This document shows, piece after piece, positions 29,294-38,882 of a stretch of 64,000 nt of DNA; the first letter of the stretch is position 1; each line of letters begins with the position of its first letter. The position numbers and the translations under genes were made by a program. The notes below the pieces were generated by a model. It saw nothing but the letters and a program-made list of their open reading frames with translations. It was not told the DNA's origin and searched no databases. The stretch is from Exophiala sp. HKRS030 (lineage: Eukaryota; Ascomycota; Eurotiomycetes; Chaetothyriales; Herpotrichiellaceae): assembly GCA_023897205.1 (NCBI GenBank), contig JAHWDD010000009.1, forward strand, positions 868,001 to 932,000, given 5' to 3'.

Positions 29294-31849
29294 GTATACG
29301 AGTGTGTGTGTATGTGTCGACGAGCAACCAATGGTATGGTATGTGAGAGACTTTTTGGTGGTCTGGTTGGAAGAAGTCAATAATGGAGGGAGGCAAATCC
29401 AAGAATGTTATATCTTTCGTCTTGCGCGCAGCAATGAATAACCGGGGAAAGGATTTGAGAATGTGACGAACGTACCCACGGAACAAGGATGAAATCCCAA
29501 GATTCCGCGAGTCCGCCCAGCAATGACCTGACGATCAGGCCCCGGAAGATGCGGCAGAACAGGGAATGATGACTGAGGGATGGTCGGAAGTAGGAGTGGG
29601 CTGTGGTGAGGTAAGCCACTAACGAGAGTGTGACTTTACTCGGACTGGGGGAGTGTACTCCGTATTGTCGATCGGATCAAGGATCTAGCGGGAAATGATG
29701 TATTCGTAGTCATCGCTTTTTGGTGTAACCGAGTACGTCGTAAGTAGTCATCGCCAACAAGAGGCAGTGTCTCGGCCTCTGCTATTGTTAGGGCCCCTCA
29801 ATCTACCTAAGGCACGGAGTAGTCTGTGACCTGCAAGAGCGTCTCGCCTAACAGTGTGTTTCGGGTACTCCAGACACAACCCCCGCCTTAACACTGACAT
29901 GGCACTAAAGGTACGTGGCTTGGTCGCCGGTGCGGATAAAACTTGGAAATAATTGTTGGGCATGGCTGGCCTTGAGATCGAGATGTCGGTTGCGTCACCC
30001 ACGATCGTGTACTCTGGTATTGTAGTGTTTTCTGTATGCGAGATCTGTATCTTGTAGACTCGGCGAAAAACAGGAAAATCAAGCATTCCACGTGATTTGA
30101 CTTTTCAGTATCTTGATTTCTACAGAGTAAAGAGTAGGAAGTACGGGACCCTCGTACTTTGTCAGGGTGACATCATCAGCACGCTCTCTACAGTATTTGT
30201 ATTGTTTACACAGCTCGCACTCGTACTCGCATTCGTGCCCCGGGACTCCGTACTATTGTCAGGTCACATACTCCGTATAGCCAACTGCTACTACGAGTAT
30301 AATTCAAATCAAATCATTCAGCCACAATAGACATTCGTCTTCTCGAGTTACTCTCTTCATATCTGAAACCTTTTCGCAAGGTGCTGCTACTAATACTCGT
30401 ACCTCCATACGGATGATCGTTTACTGTGCAATCTTCGCCAGGCTCCAATCTACCCTTCCTCTCATCACTATCTGATTACAAAGGCATTATTTCCTCTTCT
30501 TTCCTGGACGCTACTCTGCAGATAGGTATGCTTAGTACGAATGTTTTGTCGTCTCGCTTGGTGTGCTGTCGCTTCTTCCTTTTCCCCGATAAATTTCCTT
30601 TGTTACTACGGAGTACGACACACCGTACTTCAGCCGTCCCCTTGGATCTTCGCGACCGAACTTTCCTCCCTTGGCGTATCATCCGGAGATATCAAGGCAA
30701 TACTATTTTGCTCACTCACTGTCTTTGTACGAGTTACAGTCATGGTTAGATCTTCTCCGCTGTGCCGGTTATCCTTCAACACGTACTCCGTACACACCAC
30801 CCCCAACTTTGGTGGGCTGTCTCTGTCCGCCCTTAGTAAGGAACTTAATCACTTCGCATTCATATCCACATTGATCCTTCCACAAGTCTCTGGTGTGACC
30901 CTTACTGTACAACAAGGGATCGTGGAGCGTACCACCTACTGCTCTACTACTCTGTACCACCTTATAGAGAGACAAAATTCGCTCTGTCAGCTATAAGCCC
31001 CTCTCTTTTTGACGCTACGGGGCGCCGTCAACCTTTTATTTCCCTCTTTCCGTCCTGCCGAAAAAACATCCTTTTAGGAATTCTTCTAGAAAGAAATCAC
31101 TCAGCAACAAAAACTCTGATGATGATGATTCCAAGACACATCCACTCGGGGATATTTGTCCATGATGACTGTACAGAGTTATCATTTCACGGGATGATTG
31201 TACCGAGTGCTCTGAACATGACAGACGGTATTCCAAAAGGTTCGTCACGGGTACGGAGTACTTGGAGTACCACCACGAATGTGTAATGGAAAATATCATT
31301 TGCTTGTCCAACATGACCCTTGAAAACCCAAAGGTCGTTTTATGAGCGTGAGACGTACGTGGGTATACCTAGGTGTGTATTCATGGGCTATCTGCAGCCA
31401 CTGTGTGTGGCAATATTGACCCGGACACCGAAGCCAGCTTACGGATTCCTCCACGTTCAATGCTCTCTCCCATTAAGGAGAATGCTCAATCCCGCGCGGG
31501 GAGTACATTCCTACAGTTCATAGACTTCGAACATAGACGAACACCATGTGCCGGGCCCAGGAATGCTCTCCTTCATGGGGCGCGACTCAACTGATGATGA
31601 ATTTGCGTTGATAGGAGTCGATAACTTCCGCACCGGTTGTCTAAGTTGCATTGTGAGAGATTGAGAGTATCAGCCTCCGCAGCGAGCTTGGGGAACTTCA
31701 TTACATTCCCGAAGTTCGCGCAACCCGGAAATCTGCTTGGATGACTCAAGCCTTTCGGTCGAGTACAGACATCCGCATTCTGTATGATTAAGCCTGACAA
31801 GAAAGTCACATCCAGTCAAGATTCTTCTCCTGGGCGGTGAACCACAATT
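29294..31849. other. 2.5-kb region without a supported gene, dense in TACGGAGTA-type motifs
   Basis: Exact TACGGAGTA/TACTCCGTA copies occur at 29656, 30269, 30607, 30784 and 31252, with further TACGAGTA variants near 30293 and 30394. Open frames here are short, low in typical coding composition and on conflicting strands. The segment next to 31849 is the 3' flank of the SRP gene. Confidence 0.5.
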
Positions 31850-32407
31850 TCACTTCTTTCCTTTCTTCTTTTTACCCTTTCCACCGGCGCCGGCGCCTCC
31901 TCCAGTCTGGGTCGCAGCCGGCGGTGCAGCGACTGTGCTGTCTCCCGTCTTCGGTACTGCCACGCCCGCGCCACTGTCGATTTCCATTTTATCTGCTCCT
32001 GCTGCTCCATTCGTCGTCGCCGGCACATTTTGCCCGCTTGTCGTGCTGCTGGTGGGGACCTCAATCACTTCGCCTTTTGCTAACCGGCCCAGACCTGCGA
32101 GTAATCGTCCCACCTCGGCGGCCTTGTCGGTTCGATATTTCAGACATATGCCAGATTCGGGGTGGAAGGTCTTAAGAACGAGGACGGCCGAAGGCTCACG
32201 TTTCGCCGCTTGTGATTGCGATTGTGTAGCTGGTGTTGTTGAAGCAGCATCCCCAACGTCTGTCTGTTTCGATTTTGATGATGATCGAGCCTTTGGGTTT
32301 GGTTTTCGTGGTAATGAATATTTTGTTGTTATCCTTGTGGTGGGATAGGCTTGGATGAGGAGGGAGGATTGATGGAGGTATGTGTGCAAGTCGGCGAAGT
32401 ACGTCAT
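31850..32407 (-). CDS. srp21: Signal recognition particle subunit SRP9/SRP21
   Basis: Part of the SRP Alu domain, which pauses translation while ribosomes are carried to the ER. The 185-aa product begins MTYFADLHTYLHQSSLLIQAYPTTRITTKYSL, the SRP9 N-terminal alpha-beta-beta pattern with its KY motif. After a Ser/Gln-rich disordered insert (about 40-70) the second half of the fold follows: AVLVLKTFHPESGICLKYRT, then DKAAEVGRLLAGLGRLAKGE. The insert and the long C-terminus ending in GGKGKKKKGKK are typical of filamentous fungal SRP21-type proteins, which are longer than the animal SRP9 (86 aa). The basic Lys tail probably contacts SRP RNA. Start at ATG 32407 is unambiguous. Confidence 0.9.
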   Translation of the reverse strand: MTYFADLHTYLHQSSLLIQAYPTTRITTKYSLPRKPNPKARSSSKSKQTDVGDAASTTPATQSQSQAAKREPSAVLVLKTFHPESGICLKYRTDKAAEVGRLLAGLGRLAKGEVIEVPTSSTTSGQNVPATTNGAAGADKMEIDSGAGVAVPKTGDSTVAAPPAATQTGGGAGAGGKGKKKKGKK

Positions 32408-33349
32408 CTCTTAGACATGAACTCGATATCGCAAAAATGAGAGAGAGAGGTAGAGGGAGGTGGTCTTGTCTTGGGGAGACTTGGTGCTAAGCTCGAGTGC
32501 GCTTCCCAAAGTTTTTGGACAGTGCCCAAGAGTCGGTTGAGTTGACTGAAGAGAGCCGTCACACTTTCACGGTCAAGACTGTAGACAACACAATATGGTA
32601 TGCACAGATTACTTGTGTCTGCGCTCGCAATGTAGGCACGATTTTACTGGTTTGTTCTGTCCGGGTTTGTATGAATGCTCAAATCGCAGTGCGGAGGAGG
32701 CATGTTCGATGCAGGTGATGGAGGGCGCTTGGCAGCCCCAGCAATGATCGAGCTGCTCCCATTTTTAAGACGGATCTACTCGCGACTCACTCTCTGACTC
32801 TTAAGATAAGTTTCATAATTAAAAGATTGTGAAAGACATCATGTTTTAGATCTTTATAAAGAAATCTTAATTTTTAGATGCAAAGTTTATTGCTTTCTTT
32901 CTTTCTTATTAACTTGTTAATTCAACGTGCATAGCTTTCAATAAGTTCTCTATCTGGAACCCATCAACATCAGCGGGGAACAAAACTGTCTAGCTTATGT
33001 AAAGTCGGTCACTTTGGAATTTCTGGCCTCAACTTCCTGACTCCGGATTCTGTCGTGACATGAGTATCTTGATGGTTGCTTACTCTGCGAACCCTCACGT
33101 GCTCGCGGTAGGAACAAACTTCAGGAGAATACTTGATATCAATTCAAGTTGCACTCCAAGACGTTTCGATTCATCATGACCTTGCTGCCAGCCAGTCCTC
33201 CAGAGCCTTCGACACCTCTGGATCTCCCATACTGAAATCTGTCTGCAGAGTTCTCGGTTCAACTTGTGATAAAAAGGAGTCGTCTGTGTCTAATTGGCCT
33301 GACACCACTACGGTCACTATCCTTAGCCAGCTCATACACCGCCGCCCCC
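32408..33349. promoter_or_regulatory. Divergent intergenic region between the SRP gene and the Zn2Cys6 regulator
   Basis: About 0.94 kb upstream of both genes. A strongly A/T-rich patch occupies about 32795-32935. No gene was recognised. The side next to 33350 is the regulator's promoter. Confidence 0.45.
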
Positions 33350-34885
33350 ATGTTCAAGTCATGCCAGTACTGTCAACACCGAAAGAAAAAGTGTGTCCTC
33401 CCACAACCCTCTGCCTCGGACAGTCGATGCTTTGCGTGCCAGCATTTGGACATCAGATGCGAGATTGGCTTTCGGAAGCCCAGCTTCAAGCGTCGACTGA
33501 AATCACACGAGGTTTCATCCCGGGTGTACACGCAATATTCAGCGAGGTCCAGTGCAACGCTGCTTCGGCCGACGGGTTCGCTGCGAGAAGCAGCAGTCGT
33601 TCATGTCAACAATGGCGACTGTCAGCTTCCCCGAGTCCGTGCTGATTCAGGCTCGCTGGACGCTGCCAAGATGATCATGACCACGGACGAAACTGAGAGC
33701 GGAAATCTCGATCAGATGACCACAGCAGAGAAGTATCAGACGATCGTGTCATGCGAGTTCCCATTCCTTCCTCGAGAAGCCCTACTATCGATGGAGGAGG
33801 CCAAAATTCCCGAAGCATTGAGTTATTGTGTGGATCTCGCAGCTCAGCTATCTCTGCAGAACAGATGCGCAGGCCTGTCTGAATCACAGGTACAGAAGCT
33901 ATCTATCCTCGTCAACCAGCAAGATCTTGATCTGATCCAAGCTGCCGGTCTGATGCTCCTGTTACCACGAGTGAATCTGACGTCAAGCATCATCGAGAAG
34001 GTGAGTCAAAACATCGTTAAAAGTTGTGAAAGGGAAGCCATAGTAGACTGACGCTTCCAAAAACAGGCATTCACACCGTTTGCTGCCATCGAGAACATCC
34101 ACAACATTCCGCTACCAGTCTCAGTCGGAGCCTTGACCGCGCAGGCCTGGATCTGCCTTGTTGGTCACACTCTCCAGTCATCTCCGCCCAATTTGCCTCC
34201 CAGCATGCTGCTTGACTACGCTGCATCCCTCGATCATGACACTTTTGCTCCACACTACTTGAGGTTGACCTACCTGGCTGCATCTTTTCTTGAACTTCGC
34301 AACACGACTACGATTCCGCAGGATGGTGAACCCGTGGCACGAGAAGTAGCTCAAGAATGGGCTCGACTCGAATACTCATGCCTGCTAAACGTAGCCCAGA
34401 TGCCCTCCGAGTTTCTCGATGTGCGGGATGATATGCCGGCGACTCCTGCAGCCGTCATCACCCACATGTTACAGAGCTTGATTTACTTACGTTTGTACGG
34501 CTACGCACTGATCGAAAACCCTGCCGTTGGACGCGAAATCGGATTGCGGCCAGTTCCTGGGGTGCTATACTTCATCTGTGCCATTTCACGTTCAATTTTT
34601 GTCTGTCAGCAGCAGATTGTCGAACACTGGTCACAATTGGCCCAGCTCCAAGCCACGGCAGCGGAGACATTGCTAAGATTCTGGGAGCTGACAAATTTCG
34701 AGAATTGCCGAGCTCTCTTGAATCTCTGGGATCCGCTGCCGGGTCAGTTCGAGTTTTTAAAACAAACAATCAGGGAACGCATTGGTCCAGGCCCGTGGAC
34801 CATCGAGCTCATTGACGGCTATTCTGTATTCTGGACATTTCGGGATTTGAGAAGCTTAAGCCTTGAGGTTCACATGCGTTCATGA
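33350..34885 (+). CDS. Zn2Cys6 fungal transcription factor
   Basis: Two exons are inferred: 33350-34000 and 34067-34885 (intron 66 bp), 489 aa. The zinc cluster is at the very N-terminus: Cys5, Cys8, Cys15, Cys27, Cys30 and Cys37, spacing CX2CX6CX11CX2CX6C, with the basic HRKKK between the second and third cysteines. A basic stretch (FRKPSFKRRLK) follows as linker. The rest is helical, without a clear match to the fungal_trans motif, and resembles the short regulators often found next to metabolic gene clusters. Its 3' end is 38 bp from the stop of the convergent GH130 gene, so the transcripts probably overlap. Position suggests it may regulate the GH130 enzyme and sugar transporter; this is inference. 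Confidence 0.9.
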
Positions 34886-34923
34886 GCGACGCTTAATGCT
34901 TGGTTGGATTGGACGAATTCTAT

Positions 34924-35946
34924 CTATACTGCATCCGCGGTCGCCAAACCCAACTCGCTGTCGCCTTGGCCAAAATACAACAGCCACCTCCCTTTGAATT
35001 GCACCATCCCTTCACAAAACACCACCTGATCCACTTGGCCACTTTTCTCATTATGCTGATCAACCTCCAAACACGGCTGTTCCAGCCGGGCCAACGGACC
35101 TTGATCCATGTTCTCATAATCGATCAGCATCTGCCCAATAGAGTACTGGTTGTTCCGAAATCTGTCACCTCCAGTCGTGGCAGAGTTATAAATCAATATC
35201 CATTTTCCGTCCTTGGTCTGGACAGGCGATGGCCCGGGTTCCAGCAACCGATTCTCCCACAGGTGGACACCAGTCGCAAACCAATCCTCAAAAGGTCGAG
35301 TCTTCCAGTTAACCAGATCCGTACTCTCGGCTCGATAGACAAAAGACTCGCCCCAAAGCATGTTGTATTTGCCCCGTGAATCAGCGACGGGAAAGATGGA
35401 CGCGGCTTTCGTGAAACCTCGTCGAATGGCATGACGTCCAGACGTTTGCACTTCCACTTCGTCCCAGTCAGGCCATAACGGAGGGAACTTCTTCCAATGG
35501 ACAAGGTCCGTGGAAGTAGCGAGACATAGGCGGGCATTCTCTGTGTCGTACGCCGTATAAGTCATATACACAACGCCGTCGATGCGGACCACCCGTGGAT
35601 CCTCCACCCCGCCACCTTCTTCATATACCTCTGTCGGCGTCAGAACTGGGTGATCAAGCCGCGTGAAATGGATGCCATCATCAGACCAGGCCAAGCCAAT
35701 CGTCGAGACCTTTGCCTCGTTTTGTGCGCGGTAAAGAAGAAACACTCTGCCGTCTAGTACAATGGCGGCCGCATTGTACAAGTAGCTCGACTCAAAGTCA
35801 TATTTAGGATTTGGTATCAGTATTGGATTCGAGGCGTGCTTCACAAAGGGGCCGATCGGGAAGGTTGGCGCCACATAGTTGGCGTCGCCTTCAACAGACT
35901 CCTTTGTGATTGACGGCGCTGTCGCCGAGTATAGTGTGGAGGGCAT
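34924..35946 (-). CDS. Glycoside hydrolase family 130 enzyme (beta-mannoside phosphorylase or hydrolase)
   Basis: A 340-aa, probably cytosolic protein with no signal peptide. The five-bladed propeller signature of GH130 is clear: HASNPILIPNP, YNAAAIVLDGRVFLLYRAQN, IGLAWSDDGIHFTRLDHPVLTP, then GVEDPRVVRIDGVVYMTYTAY. The Asp at about 116 in GVEDPR is the expected general acid. Later blocks are ARLCLATSTDLVHWKKF, TKAASIFP, NMLWGES, and WILIYNSATTGGD. Known members phosphorolyse or hydrolyse beta-1,4- or beta-1,2-mannosides; subfamily and specificity cannot be set by eye. Characterised members are mostly bacterial, so transfer is a possibility. ATG 35946 is used, with TATAAAA 60 bp upstream on its strand. 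An alternative model adds a 25-nt exon at 36063-36087 (MSPTKRDL) through an intron at 35991-36062. Divergent from the sugar transporter. Confidence 0.87.
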   Translation of the reverse strand: MPSTLYSATAPSITKESVEGDANYVAPTFPIGPFVKHASNPILIPNPKYDFESSYLYNAAAIVLDGRVFLLYRAQNEAKVSTIGLAWSDDGIHFTRLDHPVLTPTEVYEEGGGVEDPRVVRIDGVVYMTYTAYDTENARLCLATSTDLVHWKKFPPLWPDWDEVEVQTSGRHAIRRGFTKAASIFPVADSRGKYNMLWGESFVYRAESTDLVNWKTRPFEDWFATGVHLWENRLLEPGPSPVQTKDGKWILIYNSATTGGDRFRNNQYSIGQMLIDYENMDQGPLARLEQPCLEVDQHNEKSGQVDQVVFCEGMVQFKGRWLLYFGQGDSELGLATADAV

Positions 35947-36564
35947 TGTCAAAGATTCAACCGGGGAGGTGACCTTCTCGGTGAGGCGTACTGCCGTTTT
36001 TCAGGGTTTTATATGTTGCTGAACAGTCTATTCTTGCGCAAAAATCCTGGAGAATACCTTACCCAGATCACGCTTTGTGGGCGACATCGTCGGGATCAGT
36101 GAGTGTGGCTTGCCCTGGTCCCAAATAGGGTCCGGCAGAGACCAATGATCGCGTGGCGGAAAAAACGGCGGGCTTTGCAATGCTACGCTGGAACGAACTA
36201 CAGGCCGCTTTGCCCCAGAAAGCCATTGACGCACACGTCGCTTAAGGGTTCCGGTAAGGGTGCAGATCGTCGGCGTCGGAAAAAAAGTCGGAATCCAGTC
36301 GATGGGTGTCAAATTTGACCATTGATTGTGGGGGACTGTTGAGGACGTCCCCGCGGATTGAACTGATCGACAGCGGAGGGAGAAGAACGAGATACGTTCA
36401 AGATGGGTATATAAGATGTAGGGTTCCGGATCCCTCTGATGGAAAGTTGCCTAGCCGCAAACTACATCTTTTCTTCATCCTCAAGCAACAGGCTTACAAG
36501 TTTACGGCCATCATCTCCCTTTCCATTTTTCCTACCAACTAGCGGCAACTGCTAACGACACACC
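35947..36564. promoter_or_regulatory. Divergent promoter shared by the GH130 and sugar-transporter genes
   Basis: TATATAAG (36408-36415) lies about 150 bp before the transporter ATG. TATAAAA on the minus strand (about 36006-36012) lies 60 bp before the GH130 ATG. Three sites fit the CreA consensus SYGGRG: GTGGGG 36328-36333, GCGGGG (minus strand) 36349-36354 and GCGGAG 36373-36378. A cluster of direct CGG triplets (36252, 36271, 36277, 36289) could bind Zn2Cys6 regulators. These are consensus matches only; such short motifs also occur by chance. Confidence 0.5.
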
Positions 36565-38187
36565 ATGTCGGCTACGGCAGAGGAGAAAGTTGGGCATGTC
36601 AACAACGTCGAACATGTCCCTCAGGAGGTCAATATGCTGCGATCTCTCAGAGGTGTGGCTGCCCTCGAGGTAGCAGGTCGTCTAGAGCCTCCGGTCAAGA
36701 CCAGCAAGAGGATGATTCAACTTTATATCATGTGTGGATTGATGTTCCTCGGATCCACCATGAACGGTTATGACGGTGCGCTCATGGGCAACCTCCTGGC
36801 CATGCCTGCGTTCCAACAACAGTTCGGCGCCACCATCCTCGGGATCAAGACTGGCATCATCTCCAGCATGCTGCAGATTGGCTCGGTATCGGCTCTGCCT
36901 GCTGTTGGCCCTTGTGGAGATCTGTTTGGTCGACGAGTGGGCATCTTCATCGGGTGTGCATTCATTGTCATGGGCACCATTCTACAGGGCACCTCACATC
37001 ACTTGAATCAATTCATGGCCGGGCGCTTCTTCATTGGGTTTGGAGGCACGATTGCCAATGCCATCTGTCCCGCATACGTGGTTGAGTTCGCCCATCCCAC
37101 CATGCGAGGTAGGATCACGGGAATGTACAACACTTGCTACTACCTTGGAGCTATCCTTGCGGCGGCTGTATTGCGGGGTTGTGTGAACTATACTGGCGAC
37201 AAATCATGGTTGATTCCAACGTGGCTTCAGATGGCCTTTCCATCTATATTACTGGTGCTTTGCCCTTTTGTCCCTGAATCACCTCGGTGGCAATATTCCC
37301 ATGGCTATTCCGATGCATGCAAAGCCTCTCTCATCAAATACCACGGTAACGACAATCCTGATTCATTGTGGGTGTCACTGCAGATGAGAGAGTTTGAAGA
37401 AGAGCTGGAACTCGACGGAGCGGACAAACGATGGTGGGATTATCGTTCCCTGTTCAACTCGCGTGCCGCGTTGTACAGGGTCGTGCTGTGTGCCGTTGCC
37501 ATTTCGGCCTTCAGTCAGTGGACTGGTCAAGCTGGCGTGTCATATTTCCTGCCCGGTATGCTCACAACGACAGGCATTACCGACACAGAAACGATTCTCG
37601 ACATCAACCTGGGGACAACCCTGAGCTCCGGGATCGCCGCTGTGACCGGAGCAAATCTCATGGACCGTTTTGGCCGACGCAAGATCCTCATCACCTGCTG
37701 CGCGACTCTCACAGGTATCTGGGCCATCATGGCAGCATGCACAGGAGTCTACTATCAGAATGAGGATGCAACCGCGGCACGGGCATCCGTCGCTTTCATC
37801 TTCTTGATCGGCATGGTCTTTAGCTTCGCATACACACCACTGCAGGCAATGTACCCGGTCGAAGTCCTCGCTTACGAGCAGCGCGCCAAAGGTATGGCTC
37901 TCCAAAACATGGCGGGAAACGCAGCGGGTCTCGTCAACATGTTTGCCATTCCAGTTGCATTAAAGGACATTACGTGGAAGACTTACTTTGTTTTCCTCGT
38001 CACATGCGGCCTGGAAACGGTTTACTACTGGTTCGTCATGGTCGAGACCAAAGGCCACACATTGGAAGAGATGAATGAGATTTTCCGAGCCAAGAACCCC
38101 AAACAAGCCAGTTTGATCAAAAAGGACAAGGTCGAGGAGGCCGTGTTGATGGTGAAGGAGGTTGCACAGATGAAAGAGGTGGCGTAG
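36565..38187 (+). CDS. MFS sugar transporter (fungal sugar porter family, lactose-permease-like)
   Basis: A 540-aa single-exon plasma-membrane proton/sugar symporter type. After a cytosolic N-terminus of about 50 residues there are twelve hydrophobic helices in two halves. Sugar-porter signatures are present: GYDGALMGNL in helix 1, GDLFGRRVGIFIG in loop 2-3, MRGRITGMYN before helix 5, PESPRWQ at the end of the first half, DRFGRRKIL in loop 8-9, and YPVEVLAYEQRAKGMALQ after helix 10. The VETKGHTLEEMNEIF tail is the typical C-terminal motif. Members of this clade carry disaccharides or oligosaccharides as well as hexoses. Its divergent pairing with a cytosolic GH130 enzyme suggests it imports that enzyme's substrate. 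The sugar itself cannot be named from sequence. Confidence 0.93.
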   Translation: MSATAEEKVGHVNNVEHVPQEVNMLRSLRGVAALEVAGRLEPPVKTSKRMIQLYIMCGLMFLGSTMNGYDGALMGNLLAMPAFQQQFGATILGIKTGIISSMLQIGSVSALPAVGPCGDLFGRRVGIFIGCAFIVMGTILQGTSHHLNQFMAGRFFIGFGGTIANAICPAYVVEFAHPTMRGRITGMYNTCYYLGAILAAAVLRGCVNYTGDKSWLIPTWLQMAFPSILLVLCPFVPESPRWQYSHGYSDACKASLIKYHGNDNPDSLWVSLQMREFEEELELDGADKRWWDYRSLFNSRAALYRVVLCAVAISAFSQWTGQAGVSYFLPGMLTTTGITDTETILDINLGTTLSSGIAAVTGANLMDRFGRRKILITCCATLTGIWAIMAACTGVYYQNEDATAARASVAFIFLIGMVFSFAYTPLQAMYPVEVLAYEQRAKGMALQNMAGNAAGLVNMFAIPVALKDITWKTYFVFLVTCGLETVYYWFVMVETKGHTLEEMNEIFRAKNPKQASLIKKDKVEEAVLMVKEVAQMKEVA

Positions 38188-38882
38188 TGTGTGTCTATTT
38201 TGAATGATCTCCTACCTCAGCTGGTCATCAGACGAGAAAAGGATCTGCTATGTTCCACAGCTAGACCATTTTGCCGTTAAGTAAATGAAGCAAACGAGTT
38301 CAAATACCATTATCCCGCCGGATCTGACGTTAATCTGACCGTTGTGACTCGCTTCTTCGAATCGAAATCTTCTCATCTCCTTTCCTGCTATTCTCACCAG
38401 CCAGCTGGCCATCTTGGCTGACTTCAGGGACTCAAAGAAAACATCTTGTTTGAAACAAAAAGAATCAGTCTCGAGTCCATGTTTTTTTTTCTTCTCACCT
38501 ATGGTGTTTTGGGTGATACTGGCGGGCCAGCCGTGCCCGATGATATCTGATCGGTCCTTGCGAGTATCGAGATCTTCAAGCAGTTTCTTGTGGCACTTTG
38601 CAATGCGAGGCAAGTCTTTGGAGCCAGATTCTAAGACAGTGAAACTATTGAAAGAAGACGAAATACTCTGTGATAGATAGGAGTGTGCGAGTAGGCGAGT
38701 GATACGGAGTACGAGTACTCCATATCGTTAGTGATGATCCACCAATCAAATTTCCGCTCCTCGAGAGTATGACGGAAGAATGTGGTTTGGAGAGAAACTG
38801 CGGTGCTGCCTCTTTACTGACTACAGGAGACACTTCACAATCCCCATACTTCGTAGTCTTTGCGCGCATATTCTCACAGACC
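38188..38882. other. Intergenic between the sugar transporter and IBA57
   Basis: About 0.7 kb, with 3' flank of the transporter and promoter of IBA57. One TACGGAGTA at 38703-38711 is followed by TACGAGTACTCC. An ATG at 38769 is in frame with IBA57 and would lengthen its N-terminus; it is treated as leader here. Confidence 0.45.

Noticed and set aside
29748..30086. Overlapping minus-strand frames of 67-112 codons
   Set aside because: Short, start at non-ATG codons or lack coding character, and lie in motif-rich intergenic DNA.
36103..36318. Plus-strand frame of 71 codons inside the GH130/transporter promoter
   Set aside because: Arg-rich, no homology, and lies within a promoter with TATA and regulatory motifs.
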